A DNA stretch of 64,000 nucleotides. Origin: Hemicordylus capensis. Its lineage: Eukaryota; Chordata; Lepidosauria; Squamata; Cordylidae. A program made the position numbers and the translations under genes. Below the pieces are notes generated by a model. It did no database searches. It worked only from the letters and a program-made list of their open reading frames with translations, and was not told the DNA's origin. Shown one piece after another: positions 40,225 through 51,282 of the stretch (position 1 is its first letter; the number at the start of each line of letters is the position of its first letter). The stretch is from positions 16,449,320 to 16,513,319 of the forward strand of contig NC_069670.1 in assembly GCF_027244095.1 (NCBI RefSeq). The letters are read 5' to 3'.

Positions 40225-40576
40225 GGGACAAATCATGCTTGCTGCCACCAGACCAGCGTTCTACTGGCATCACCAAATGCAGCAGCCAGAAGATGCTGGC
40301 CCCGATCCTGGAAGGGAAAGCACTCACAGCCAAGTAGGGAGGAGTGCCTTTAGTTGGGAGAATCGTTGCCCCGTGGATGGGGCCCCAACTGACCTCCTTG
40401 GAGCTTGGGCCAGTCCATGTGCAAAATGGAGCTGCATTTGTGAGTTCTAGGGATTCTTTATTTTTAATTGCTTTTCACTACAGTTAAACTCGTGGGGGTT
40501 TTATTTTTTAACTGAAAGGTGGTAGACAAATTTAACACCCAAAAATCGCTGCTTCGGTGCTTAGTAACCACAAATG

Positions 40577-40625
40577 GACACACAGACACAGACACACACA
40601 CACAGACACACACACACACACACAC
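40577..40625. repeat. (CA)n / ACAGACAC microsatellite
   Basis: Imperfect CA run. Confidence 0.9.
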
Positions 40626-41759
40626 GACAAGTGGTATGCTAAGCTTCTTTGCACCTCTCATTTTTCAAATTGAAAACTACCAGGATACGGTTCAAAAATT
40701 CCCACGGTCACGCCACAGCAACCTGACCTGAAACCGAACTTTTTGCAGTGGCGTCTGCTAACAATATATGCAAGCCATATATCATCTGAATCAACTTCCG
40801 TCTGTATCGACTTTCTATAGCAACGTCTATATCGGTATCAACTTTCATGCCTCACCCACAACTCTGCAACAGAAAGGCAGAGAATTTTAAAATGCAAAAA
40901 ATACATAGAGGCTTTTAAAGTATTTCTCCTAAGTGGGATTTCTTAGAGGCAGCACTTTGGCGTAAGACGCTTCTGGAGTACCTTGAGCATGTGCGGAGTG
41001 CCCCGGAGCGAATAACTGCACACGTCTAAGACGACACAGAGGCCTTCCAGGCAGGCACGTTTGAGAAAGCAAGCCCTGGATGCGAGGCCCGGGGCATCGT
41101 ACACTCAGGCAGAGGCATTGTGCAGGTGAACGCACCTGCCCCAAATGTCTCCATGGCTGCAGACAGAAGCAGCCATTGTGTGAGGATACAGGAGCCGAGA
41201 GAAATCCGTTGGACCGACTCGCCTGGATGGACTCGCGGATTAGACCGATTCGCCTGGATGCACAGGATTTACCTGTGCATACTCTGCAGCTGTTTCCCTT
41301 TCACATAGCTGAAGGGCTTTGTGATTCCCACCTTGGGGACTCCCCACATCTAGCACCAAACATTTCTTTCTTTCCCCCCCAAAGTCAACAGACCCAGGTG
41401 TTAAAATTTAAATTTAAATTAAATTATTTAAATTTCAAGACGCCCACGTTAATTTCCCCCCCGAATTGGCTCCCAGTGTGGCACTTGAGCCAGACCTCAC
41501 TGCTGGGACTGGCAACAAGAAAAGGGTGCCCCAGAACATGAGCAGAGGGCCTTCCTCCTCACCGGCAGCCACCCACAGTTAGGAGGCCTTGATCTCAGAG
41601 TTTGTGTTGGGCCGCAGGGAAGATGTAGAAGAGGAGATCCCAAGGCGGAGGTTTGTGTGGGAATGCACAGATCAGGGGGTGGCCAGTCAAAAGCTGCGGC
41701 ACTACAACTCCTATCATCCCCTGCCACAACAATTGGCAGCAGGGGGTGATGAATTTATA

Positions 41760-41775
41760 TACACACACACACACA
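41760..41775. repeat. Short (CA)n / (TA)n tract
   Basis: CACACACACACACATATACATA next to a half MITE arm (ACTACAACTCCTATCATCC at about 41702). Confidence 0.7.
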
Positions 41776-41864
41776 TATACATATATATATTTACATTTAT
41801 ATGTAAGTTGATATTCCTTGACATTTATATTCCTTGATTTAGATGAGCCTTGGGGTTTTTTGTT

Positions 41865-42100
41865 TATTTTTTACATCTATATCCCGCTCTTCCTGCAAGG
41901 AACCCAGAGTGGTGTACATGGTTATGTTTCTCCTCACAACAACCCTGTAAGGTAGGTTAGGCTGAAAGATAAGGGCCCAGAGTCACCTAGTGAATTTCAT
42001 GGCTGAACAGGGATTTGAACTCGGGGATTTGAACTCGGGTCTCCCCCCGCCACCCCGTCCTAGTCCAACTCTCTAACCACTACACCACGCGGCTGGAGAG
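41865..42100 (-). repeat. Sauria-type SINE, near full length
   Basis: Antisense from ATATCCCGCTCTTCCTGCAA to CTCTCTAACCACTACACCAC. A GGGATTTGAACTCGG segment is duplicated. Confidence 0.9.
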
Positions 42101-42821
42101 CCTCGGCTCAGCCATTCCCGACAGCTACCAAAGCCATCACCTTGAACTGAACCTGGAACCATGACATGGCAAATAAGGACAGCCGCATTTTCCGTGACCC
42201 ATGCCTCTCCCTACACCCATCGATACCTCCTGGCACGAAGAGCCGATCAAAACGCTGGGCAAACGGCATTGACATCCCTTCCGCTCCGGACCCATCACAG
42301 GAGCCGCGGGGAGCACGCCTTGATTCCCACATTCACAACATTTTTGGCAAAGCTGAAAATGCAGCCTGAGCATGAGACATTCAACACCCCCCCCCCACAC
42401 GCACACACACACACGCCCTAACCACTGGGCCCTACTCCCCCTTTTTAGAGCTGGGAGTTGATGGCCAGGCGGTTGCCTGTTCTCGTTCCAGCCAGACTGT
42501 GCGTGCCGGAAAGAGAATCTGGGCCAAACCCCGTCCGATCAATGGGCACAGACCTCGGGGCGGTGGAAGCTGATCAGCTCCTTGTCCCTCGATAAATCCA
42601 CACACAGCCAGGGACCCAGAGGGCAAAGGGTGGGGGGGAGTTCAGTGCAAGGAAAAAGATGAACTTGGGTGGCCCTTTCATGAGGCCAGGGGAGGCGGCA
42701 GCCTCAGGCGGTGGATTATTGGGGTGGCAGCAGGATGGCAAAGTTGACTCATTTCTTTGAAATATTTCTATACTGCCCAAAACTTGCATCTCTGGGTGGT
42801 TTGATGTTCCCCAGTGGTTGG

Positions 42822-43104
42822 GGAGAGCGGGTCTTGTGGCAGTAAGCACGAATAGTCCCCTTTGCTAAGCAGGGTCCACCCTGGTTTGCATGTGAATGGG
42901 AGACGTCGTGCTTGAGCACTAAGGGGATGGGGCTGCTCAGGGGATGGGGAAGGTACCAAGCGTCCTCCCTGGCATCCTCAGATAGGGCTGAGAGAGACTC
43001 CTGCCTGCGGCCTTGAATAAGCTGCTGCCAGTCTGGGTAGACAGCACTGAGCGAGGTGGACCAAGGGCTGGACTCAGTAGGAGGCAGCTTCCTATGTCCC
43101 TATG
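42822..43104 (+). repeat. 5S/tRNA SINE, long with deletions
   Basis: TTGCTAAGCAGGGTCCACCC head; AAGGGGATGGGGCTGCTCAG region partly repeated. Confidence 0.88.
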
Positions 43105-43824
43105 GGGAGGATCCGGCACTTCTCAGACTCCTGGAAAAGTTGGCAGGAGGCAGGGGAGAAAAAGAGGTGGTTGCTAGCAACCCTCCCTCCTCCCTGCCCC
43201 CCTAAGGTGTCCTTTTTGGTAGGAGGAGGGGGAAAGGAAGCATCAGGCACTGCAGTATTGTGGCCCCTGTCCCGGGAGACGATTCAAGTTGCTAAATGTT
43301 CTCCTCCCCAAGAAAAAATCTTCCCTCCCTGCCCCTCCCAGCTCTAACTCCAATAAGCAAGAAATCCGGTTTTGCTGATTCATTCTCCCTTTGGGACCTA
43401 GGTATTTATTCAAAGGCAGGCCTCGGAAAGGCACCACGGAGGGGGAAGCTAGCTGGTCATTGACGCGTTCGGACTACAGGCCAGAATGGCCAAGCCAACA
43501 TTTTGGAGCGCTGAATCAGGTCGAAGAGGCGCTGCCGTCGCCCTTCTTGAAACAGAACGCCAATGGCGAGCGGATGCGCCCGTACCTGGGAGTAAGCCCA
43601 CTGGCCTCAGCTGGGCTAACTCTCGAGTAAACATGCATTGGACCACACTGCACTGATCTGTTCTTAGCTCTTCTTAGCTTGGGGACTTGGGCCTGTAAGG
43701 CCTGGGTTCAAATCCAGCCCCTGGCATGGATTCCCCTAGTAGACCTGTGCAAGTGACGCACCCTCCAGTCGGCAACTTGTAAACAGGGTCCCATAGCCTA
43801 AGGGCACAAGAGCATGGTCTACGG

Positions 43825-43957
43825 CAGGGTTTCTTAACCTTGGGCCCCCAGATGTTGATGGACTACAACTCCCATCTCATAACCCCAGCCACAATGGGCA
43901 TGGCTGGGGACGGTGGGAGTCCATCAACATCTGGGGGCCCAAGGTTAAGAAACCCTG
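43825..43957. mobile_element. Palindromic hAT-like MITE (left of a tandem pair)
   Basis: Inverted ends CAGGGTTTCTTAACCTTGGG / CCCAAGGTTAAGAAACCCTG; flanks GTCTACGG and GTCTAAGG. Confidence 0.92.
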
Positions 43958-43965
43958 GTCTAAGG

Positions 43966-44110
43966 CAGGGCTGCTCCACTTCGACCCTCCTGCAGATGTT
44001 GGCCTACAGCTCCCATAGTCCCTGGCTCTTGGCCACTGTGGCTGGGGATGATGGGAGTCGTAGTCCAAAAACAGCTGGAGTGGGTAGGCGGCCAAAGTTG
44101 AGCAGGCCTG
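43966..44110. mobile_element. Palindromic hAT-like MITE (right of a tandem pair)
   Basis: Ends CAGGGCTGCTCCACTTCG and GTTGAGCAGGCCTG; flanked on both sides by exactly GTCTAAGG, a perfect 8-bp target duplication. Confidence 0.93.
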
Positions 44111-44119
44111 GTCTAAGGG

Positions 44120-44393
44120 CACAAGATACGGCCACCTTCTTGAAGCTAAGCAGGTCTTGGTGTGGTTAGTGTCTGGATGGGAGACCCAAGTATGCCCCCT
44201 TTGGGGATGGGGCCACAGCTCAGTGGAAGAGCATCTGCTTTGCATGCAGAAGGGTCCCAGGTTCAATCCCTGGCAGCATCTCCAGGTAGGGCTGGGAAAG
44301 ACCCTTATCCGCTGCTGCCAGTCAGAGCAGACGTGCCTGAGCGAGATGAATCAACGATCTGACATACCATAGGCTGCTTCCTATGTTACTATG
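44120..44393 (+). repeat. 5S/tRNA SINE, ancestral type (both promoters readable)
   Basis: 5S part: AGATACGGCCACC, then GAAGCTAAGCAGGTC and GGTTAGTGTCTGGATGGGAG. Then a tRNA part: GGGGCCACAGCTCAGTGGAA, TGCTTTGCATGCAGAAG and GGTTCAATCCC, like tRNA-Ala(TGC). Confidence 0.93.
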
Positions 44394-44394
44394 A

Positions 44395-44541
44395 AGAGGG
44401 TCTTTGGTTCAATCTCCAAACCTGGGCTGGAAAATCCCCCCCTGCCTGAACCTTTGAAAAGCCGCTGCCAGCCAGGGCAGACAATACTGAGCTAGACGGA
44501 CCAAGGGTCCGACACGGTACAAAACGGCTTCCTATGTTCCT
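44395..44541 (+). repeat. 5S/tRNA SINE, 3' part
   Basis: GGTTCAATCTCCAAACCTGG to AACGGCTTCCTATGTTCC, directly behind the previous copy. Confidence 0.8.
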
Positions 44542-45074
44542 CCGAACTGCCAGGCAGGGTTGTTGTGAAGGCCGAGGAGTCCACGGCACTTTGGAGGTTC
44601 ACCCTTTCAGCGTGGGTCAACCACGAGATCGCCATCCCTGCTCCAGCCCTCAGCTCTCCGGCCGGAAAGGCAGTGCCTTGACCCGCTGTCCGGCGGCAAA
44701 CAATGAGACCGGCTGAATACCTGCCTGGTCCCAGGAGGTATCAATTGCCCGTGGCCCATCGGAGGCAGCTAGGAAAGCCGGGCTGGGTTACCGAGACTCG
44801 GGTTACAGTATAGAATTCAGCAGGTGACCCGGTTGGAGAGAGAGAGAGAGCGACTCACAGAGGCCTCTCAGAGGCCTCGGGGAGGGGGGAGAAGAACGGA
44901 GGAGTCCCATAACTCCATATCCCCCTCCTTTCTTTAAACAAGGTGTTTTTCCGAAATGCATCCCCCTCCCCATCCCTGCTCTAACTTGCCAGAAAACATT
45001 TTGCTCCTGCAGCTGCCAGAGGACACCACCCCCCGCAGGTTCACATCCCTGTGGTCACTTGCCAGAAGCCAACT

Positions 45075-45640
45075 GTAGAATTTCAGAGCCAGAAGGGTCC
45101 CTGGAGGTTTTCGAGTCCAATCCACCCTTGCTCGGGACAAGAAACTGTTCCAGCATTCCTAATAGGTGGCCATCCAGCCTCTGTTTCAAGACCTCCCTAC
45201 TGCGAGTTCCCTTTCTTTCCTCTTTGCTGCTGCTGCTCCTCCACATTCCATGAGGCAGGCTGTTTCATGGTCTAACAGTTAGGAAATGCCTCCTAATGTC
45301 TAGCCAAAATCTACTCCCTTAATTTCAGCCCACTAGTTCTAGGCGGCTCTCAGAAGCAACAGAGAACAAGTCCATTCCTCCTTTTATGTGACAGCCCTTC
45401 AGATATTTGAAGACGGCAATCCTATCTCCCCTTCGCCTTCTCTTCTCAAGGCTAAACCACCTCCTCCTCCTCCTCAATTGTTCTTCATAGGGCTTGGGGT
45501 ACAGACCCCTCCTCACCTTGGCTGCCCCTCCTCTGAACCCCTTCCAGCTTATCAGTGTTCTTCTTAAAATTCAGGACCCAGAAGTGGACATAGGATCTCA
45601 AGTGAGATCTGATCTGCGCCTCTCACTAGGGATACTGCGT
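45075..45640 (-). repeat. CR1 LINE 3' region (about 560 bp)
   Basis: Antisense. Carries CCTAATGTCTAGCCAAAATC, GCCCACTAGTTCTAGG, GATATTTGAAGACGGCAATC and CCAGAAGTGGACATAGGATC, the usual CR1 ORF2 C-terminal and 3' UTR blocks. Confidence 0.85.
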
Positions 45641-45892
45641 CCATTTCTGAACTGCATCCCCCTTCCATGGCTTCCAAGGAATCCAGGTATTCCGATTCTC
45701 TGTCTCCTGTTGTAGCCCCCTAACCCCCACTTGGGTACTGAAACCAGGAGCCCGAGACCCCAGCCTCACTCATGGTGAGGCTGGTGAGGCTGCCACCTTT
45801 TTATTCTGCATGAATCCATACATCCTTCTTCACCTTCCATTAATTGCAACCAATGGGAGAGAAATTAATCTGTGCATCCTATAACCTAACCC

Positions 45893-45970
45893 AGGGGTTC
45901 TCAAACTTGGCTGCCCAGATGATGTTGGACTACAGCTCCCATCATCCCCAGCCATTGTGGGGATGTAGCC
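45893..45970. mobile_element. Palindromic MITE, left half
   Basis: CAGGGGTTCTCAAACTTGGC and GGACTACAGCTCCCATCATC. Confidence 0.65.
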
Positions 45971-46296
45971 TGCCACCTGTTTCTGCTGTGTATTTGGAGA
46001 CAGCATTTGATCTGTGCTAGGAACAAGAAGAATGGTTGTTTTCCGAGTCTGACATACTTCCCTCCCACCCTGTGAGAAATGGCTCAAGTGGCAAGGGTAC
46101 TCTAAAAACAGATTAGTACATCCTTATTCCCAAGGAGTGGAGAGAATGGGGGCGGTGGGGGTGGAAAATTTAGCATCTGCAGCCGATTCTGCATCCCAGA
46201 TCTCCACTTTTCCCAAAGGGAATTGAAATGATCTGTGGGAAACGCAGCAGCATAGATTCGAAACCACATGGGTCGGATGGATGTTGTCGTTCTGTG

Positions 46297-46353
46297 AAAC
46301 AGGATGCTGGATTAGATAGGCCTTGGGCCTGATCCAGCAGGGCTGTTATGTTC
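46297..46353 (+). repeat. CR1/L2-like LINE 3' end (short)
   Basis: TGTGAAACAGGATGCTGGAT to CAGCAGGGCTGTTATGTTC. Confidence 0.75.
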
Positions 46354-46364
46354 TTAATTTCTGG

Positions 46365-46445
46365 AGCTGCTGCCAGTCAGAGTAGACAACAGTGATCTAG
46401 ATGAACCGACAGTCTGACTCAGTCGACAGCAGTCTCCTATGACTC
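46365..46445 (+). repeat. 5S/tRNA SINE, 3' end
   Basis: GCTGCTGCCAGTCAGAGTAG to AGCAGTCTCCTATGAC. Confidence 0.75.
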
Positions 46446-47331
46446 CAAAACAAGCTATAACTCTGGCATCTTAATTTATTTTTTTGGTGGGGGGGTATTA
46501 TTGAATGCACAGATCTAGCGACAGTCTCCTTAAGAAGTCTTTTGAGATCAGCTGCAGGCACAGGGCACAAAGAAGTCCGGCACGGAGGCTGCCACCTACC
46601 CCCACCCCACTCCGAAGCCCGCTGCCAAGGGGGTTATTTTTATCTCAGCCACGTAACCCGTCTCTGCCAAGAACTGCCTTTCTTGAAGGGCACCAGATCT
46701 CCTCCGTATCTTAACTTGCAGGGGCCTGGCAGACACTGTGCAGGGAAAGGAGAGCCAAAGAAAGAAAGCCGCAAAACGAGTGATGCAATCCCTCCTGAAT
46801 CCTGGAGTACCGATCAGGCAAAAAGCAGCCTGTTCCGTCCAAAGAGGACAGCACCTCCAAGCTGCTAGGACATTCCTGGAGGCATCGGTGTTCTCTGAAG
46901 CAGAAATCAAAACACGTAGGGGGGAAAAGGTGGGTGCAGAGGAGGGGTAACAGCAGAACGGAGCACCTTCCCAACGAAGAACAGGAAAGACCCAACAGCA
47001 GTGCTGTTAACTGGATTACGGGCCAGTTAAGCCCTGCTGAAGAGGTCAAGTTAGACCCGTCAGGAAGAAGGCAGCAGCAGATTCCTAGGATGGCAGGTCC
47101 CTTCGGTGTGGAGGAGATTCCGGATTCTGCCACTGCGTACCACCGCAAGGGATCATCCCGACACGCTGACAGGAGGGGGTTTACCTGTCTCCGGTTACCG
47201 ACCCATCTGCGCCCGAGGATGTTTCATCTCTGCCGAGATCACACAGGCTCCTCCACTCACACAGGCCCCTTCTGCAGAAGAGGACCCGTTTCCTCCAAGT
47301 CCACTCACACAGTCCACTCACACAGGCCTCT

Positions 47332-47465
47332 CGGGCTTCTCCAAGATAAAGCCGAGAAAGGTTCCTGCCTGCAGCCTTGGAGAAGATGCTGCCAGTCTGT
47401 GAAGACAATCCTGAGCGAGATGGACCAAGGGTCAGACTCAGTATATGGCAGCTTCTTCTGTTCCT
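47332..47465 (+). repeat. 5S/tRNA SINE, 3' half
   Basis: TCTCCAAGATAAAGCCGAGA to GGCAGCTTCTTCTGTTCC. Confidence 0.8.
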
Positions 47466-47760
47466 AAGAACTCACCCCCATGAACCCATAAGTTGGAGAC
47501 GTTCCCTGCATATTTAATACACAGAACTGCAGGCTCACACAGATGCCGGGGAGAAACCTGACACATACATTGGCCAACAGCTGCAGACACCCAGTCGTGC
47601 TGTCCCCCTCACGAGCAAAAGTCTGGGCATGTCAGAAGCCATGCCAGCACCCCACCTCTTCAAGCTGAGCAGGTTGCCCCTGGCATGAGCTCTCAACTGG
47701 ATGGCAATTGGCCAACTCAGAAATCAGCTGGGGGGGGGGGCTGAAATCCAGACCCCATTT

Positions 47761-47928
47761 TTCAACTCATCTGCAGGAGCAGCCAGTGCCCCAGTTCGCT
47801 CACATGGCCTGTCTCATGCTGAGGCCTCCATGGTTCAACTCATTTTCAACTCATCGGCAGGAGCGGCCAGTGCCCCAGTCTGCTCACGGGGCCTGTCTCA
47901 TGCTGAGGCCTCCGTGGTTCAGTGGCAG
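47761..47928. repeat. 84-bp tandem duplication
   Basis: TTCAACTCATCTGCAGGAGC at 47761 recurs as TTCAACTCATCGGCAGGAGC at 47845; the units differ at a handful of sites. Confidence 0.92.
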
Positions 47929-48116
47929 GACACTGCCGGGCCCCCTACTCCTCGATCCAGAAGCCCTCCCTGTATGCCTAAAGTGGGCTGGAACGAGAGC
48001 GAGCAGGCAATGCGATTGCATCCAGACATTCTAGCCCTGAAAAGAGAAGCTCAGTTGCTGAGGCTCGACTCCAGTTACGCCCCACACACATCACAGAGCT
48101 GGAATGCAAGGAGCTC

Positions 48117-48368
48117 AAGATTGTCTACCCAGACTGGCAGCGGCTTCTCCAAGGTTGCAGGCGGGAATCTCTCTCAGTCTGAGCTTGGAGATGCTGCCAG
48201 GGAGGGAACTTGGAACCTTCTGCTCTTCCCAGAGCAGCTCCATCCCTTCAGAGGAATGTCTTACAGTGCTCACACACGTGGTCTCCCATCCAAACGCAAA
48301 CCAGGATGGGCCCTGCTTAGCAAAGGGGAGAATCCACGCTCGCGGCCGCAAGACCAGCTCTCCTCCCT
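48117..48368 (-). repeat. 5S/tRNA SINE, 3' end missing
   Basis: From GATTGTCTACCCAGACTGGC to AAGACCAGCTCTCCTCCC. Confidence 0.88.
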
Positions 48369-48825
48369 GACAGCAGCTCCAGCGAGCAGAGCCAAGGATG
48401 CAACCTGAGCAGCGACAGGCCGTCCTGCACGCAGCCACAAAGCACTCCCTGAGCCATTTAAAATAATAATCCAACCGCTAGAAATATTAATCTGGCTGCC
48501 GGAAATATTAATCCGTCTTTGGCAGCGAGGTTCAGCTGACCCAAATGGAGTCCCCTTTGCTGGCGGGATTATATACAGTCCAAACGCAGAGGAGGAAGAG
48601 GGCCGAGGAAGTGTATGAGGATTTTAACTGCAACACAGGATCTCCCTTGAAGATTCCTACCTATATACCAACCAGATCTGTCTGGTTTCTTTCCTGTTCT
48701 CTTTTCTCCTTTCCCGTCCCCCAAAGACGGTCACACAGCCACTCACCTGTACAATCTACGTTTGGATCGAGTCATTCCAAAGGGCAGCCCAGCCTTTCCT
48801 GAAGGCAGAGAGCTTGGGGCGGGTA

Positions 48826-48925
48826 GGTGTCTCTCCAGATGGACTACAACTCCCATCACCCCCTGCCACAGTGGCAGAGGGGGTGATAGGCATTGTAGTC
48901 CACCACCATCTGGAGACCCACGCTC
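48826..48925. mobile_element. Palindromic MITE
   Basis: GTCTCTCCAGATGGACTACA / TAGTCCACCACCATCTGGAGAC arms around CCCCCTGCCACAGTGG. Confidence 0.75.
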
Positions 48926-49594
48926 GAGAACCTCTTCCTTTAGGTTTCTAAGGTCCAGCATTCGTTTCCCACAAGGGCCAACAACACGTCTGCAAACAGG
49001 GCATTGAACGCAGCCGATCTCTCATTTCAGCAACCGGTATTTGGGGGCTCACCACCTCTGAAGGCACCCTCTTCCCCAAGCTAAAAATCCCTCGGGGAGA
49101 ATAGCCTAAAGTTTCCCCTTGTGTCGCAATTTATGGGATGTTTTTCTTGAAGTTGTGTTGTGAGCCGCGCAGAGAACAATTTGTTATGGGGAGCCCAACA
49201 AACAGCATGTATTGTTGTGGCTGTTATTAAATCCATCTGGGCGTTAATCCCCTTCTTGTTCTATCCGCAGCGGAAGGCAAAATACTCCGAACAGGGCAAT
49301 TCACAATTCCAAGCTCATTCCTTCCACCTGTACGATTTGCTACCTGAGAGTCTCCGTTGGCTGGCTGGTTTCTTTGCTTAAAGGCAAGTTTCTAGTCCTT
49401 AAGCTTGAGGAGAAATCTCCGGTGCTGGGGGTGTTCATAGGATTCCCAGCACTCAGGAAACAAGCCCACTGAACGATACATCCCAAAGAAGAATCTAATG
49501 GGGGCAAAATCGCTTAATACACATATATCAAGGAGTCATGAGCAGGAAATAGGGGGCGGGAGCCAATCTGGGAGTGTAAGCATGGGAGGGTAAG

Positions 49595-49845
49595 GACACA
49601 CGACACAGCCACTTTGCTGAAGCTAAGCAGGTCCTGGTGTGGTCAGTGCCTGGATGGGAGACCCCACGTGCGACACCTTTGAGGATGGGGCCATAGCTCA
49701 GTGGCAGATCGAATCCCTGACAGCGTCTTCAGGTAGGGCAGGGACAGACCCCTGCCTGAAAGTTTGACAAGACGCTGCCAGTCAGAGTAGGCGAGACTGG
49801 ACGGACAAATAGTCTGACTTAGTATAAGACACCTTCATATGCTCC
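49595..49845 (+). repeat. 5S/tRNA SINE, ancestral type
   Basis: GAAGCTAAGCAGGTCCTGGT with TGCCTGGATGGGAGACC, then GGGGCCATAGCTCAGTGGCA; a short deletion removes the anticodon arm. Confidence 0.9.
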
Positions 49846-49867
49846 GGAGGCATTCCAGCTATTGCTG

Positions 49868-50026
49868 GACTACAACCCCCATCATCCCTAGCTGCAGGGA
49901 ACGATGAGAACTGTAGTCGGTGCACATGGGTTTCGATGCCACAATATTTACTACAACCCCCATCATCCCTCGCTGCAGGGGGTGATGGGAACTGGTGCAC
50001 ATGGGTTTCTTTGCCACAATATTTAG
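49868..50026. repeat. Tandemly duplicated half-MITE
   Basis: Two units of about 80 bp start CTACAACCCCCATCATCCCT and end GCCACAATATTTA; each carries GTGCACATGGGTTTC. Confidence 0.88.
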
Positions 50027-50193
50027 GGTTTTCTCCCTCAAGCTGTCCAGACCAAAAATCCTATTTCTGCCCCACCAGGCGTGCCCCCACAATGCCTTGC
50101 AACGCCACAGGTGTATTGTGGGAGGTGCATGGGTGGGCTTGGACTGCAGCTTCTGTGGTGGTCCTAAACACCAGCCACTTGAAGCCAGAGATG

Positions 50194-50353
50194 TCACTCA
50201 GGGGTAACTCCAGAGCAGAGCATCTGCTTGGCATGCAGAAGGTCCCGAGTTCGATCCCTGGCAGCATCTCCAAGTAGGGCTGGGGAAGACCCCTGCCTGA
50301 AACCGTGGAAAGCTGCTGCCAGTCAGTGCAGACGGTAAAAGGCAGCTTCTTAT
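50194..50353 (+). repeat. 5S/tRNA SINE, short form
   Basis: AGAGCATCTGCTTGGCATGC and GAGTTCGATCCCTGG. Confidence 0.88.
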
Positions 50354-50362
50354 GAAGAAGAG

Positions 50363-50659
50363 GAGAGCTGGTCTTGGGGTAGCAAGCAGGACTTGCCCCC
50401 TTAGCTAAGCAGGGTCTGCCCTGGTTGCATTTGAATGGGAGACTAGATGTGTGAGCACTGGAAGATATTCCCCTTAAGGGATGGAGCCTCTCTGGGAAGA
50501 TCATCTAGGTTCCAAGTTCCCTCCCTGGCAGCATCTCCAAGAGAGGTCTGAGAGAGACTCCTGCCTGCCACCTTGGAGAAGCCGCTGCCAGTCTGTGAAG
50601 ACAATACTGAGCTAGATAGACCAATGGTCTGACTCAGTATATGGCAGCTTCCTATGTTA
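50363..50659 (+). repeat. 5S/tRNA SINE, full-length derived type
   Basis: Close to the copy at 38812; ends GGCAGCTTCCTATGTTA. Confidence 0.92.
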
Positions 50660-50976
50660 TCTAATATTTGTTTGGCGAGCACATTTACACACTGCCTATA
50701 AGTAGATCTCAAGGCAGTTTACCTTTGTATATGTAAACATATGGAATCTTGCATGCAAACCTATTGTGTCGATCGTAGCTTGAAACATACATATTGTGTC
50801 TAAACAATAGTAGCTTGAAACATACATATTGTGTCAAAAGATGCTGGAAAGATACAGTTGTATATTGTCTAGTAAGAGTTGTATCAACCCACAACTATTA
50901 AATCACATATATATTAAAATCGGATTTTGAACAAGTCAACAAAAAGCCTGACTGAACAGGTGCAGAAGGCCATCTG

Positions 50977-51282
50977 AGAGGAGAGCTGGTGGTAGCAAGC
51001 CTGACTCGTCCCCTTTGCTAAGCAGGGTCTGCCCTGGTTTGCATTTGAATGGGGGACTAGAAGTGTGAGCAATGTAAGATATCCCCCATTAAGGGATGGA
51101 GCCGCTCTGGGAAGAGCAGAAGGTTCCAAGTCCCCTCCCTGGCAGCATCTCCAAGATCGGGCTGAGAGAGACTCCTGCCTGCAACCTTGGAGAAGCCGCT
51201 GCCAGTCTGTGAAGACAGTCCTGAGCTAGATGGACCAAGGGTCTGACTCCGTAGAAGGCAGCTTCCTATGTTCCTATCCTAT
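50977..51282 (+). repeat. 5S/tRNA SINE, full-length derived type
   Basis: TTTGCTAAGCAGGGTCTGCC head; 3' end TTCCTATGTTCCTATCCTATG with a short extension. Confidence 0.92.

Noticed and set aside
44125-44195. Possible 5S rRNA gene
   Set aside because: Part of the 5S body is deleted and the sequence continues as a SINE.
44220-44290. Possible functional tRNA-Ala gene
   Set aside because: It has A and B boxes and a TGC anticodon arm, but is embedded in a SINE with a 5S head and a SINE 3' domain, and lacks a proper acceptor stem.
46540-47470. Overlapping 100-177 codon frames on both strands
   Set aside because: No splice-supported exon, no recognisable domain, and the right part is a SINE.
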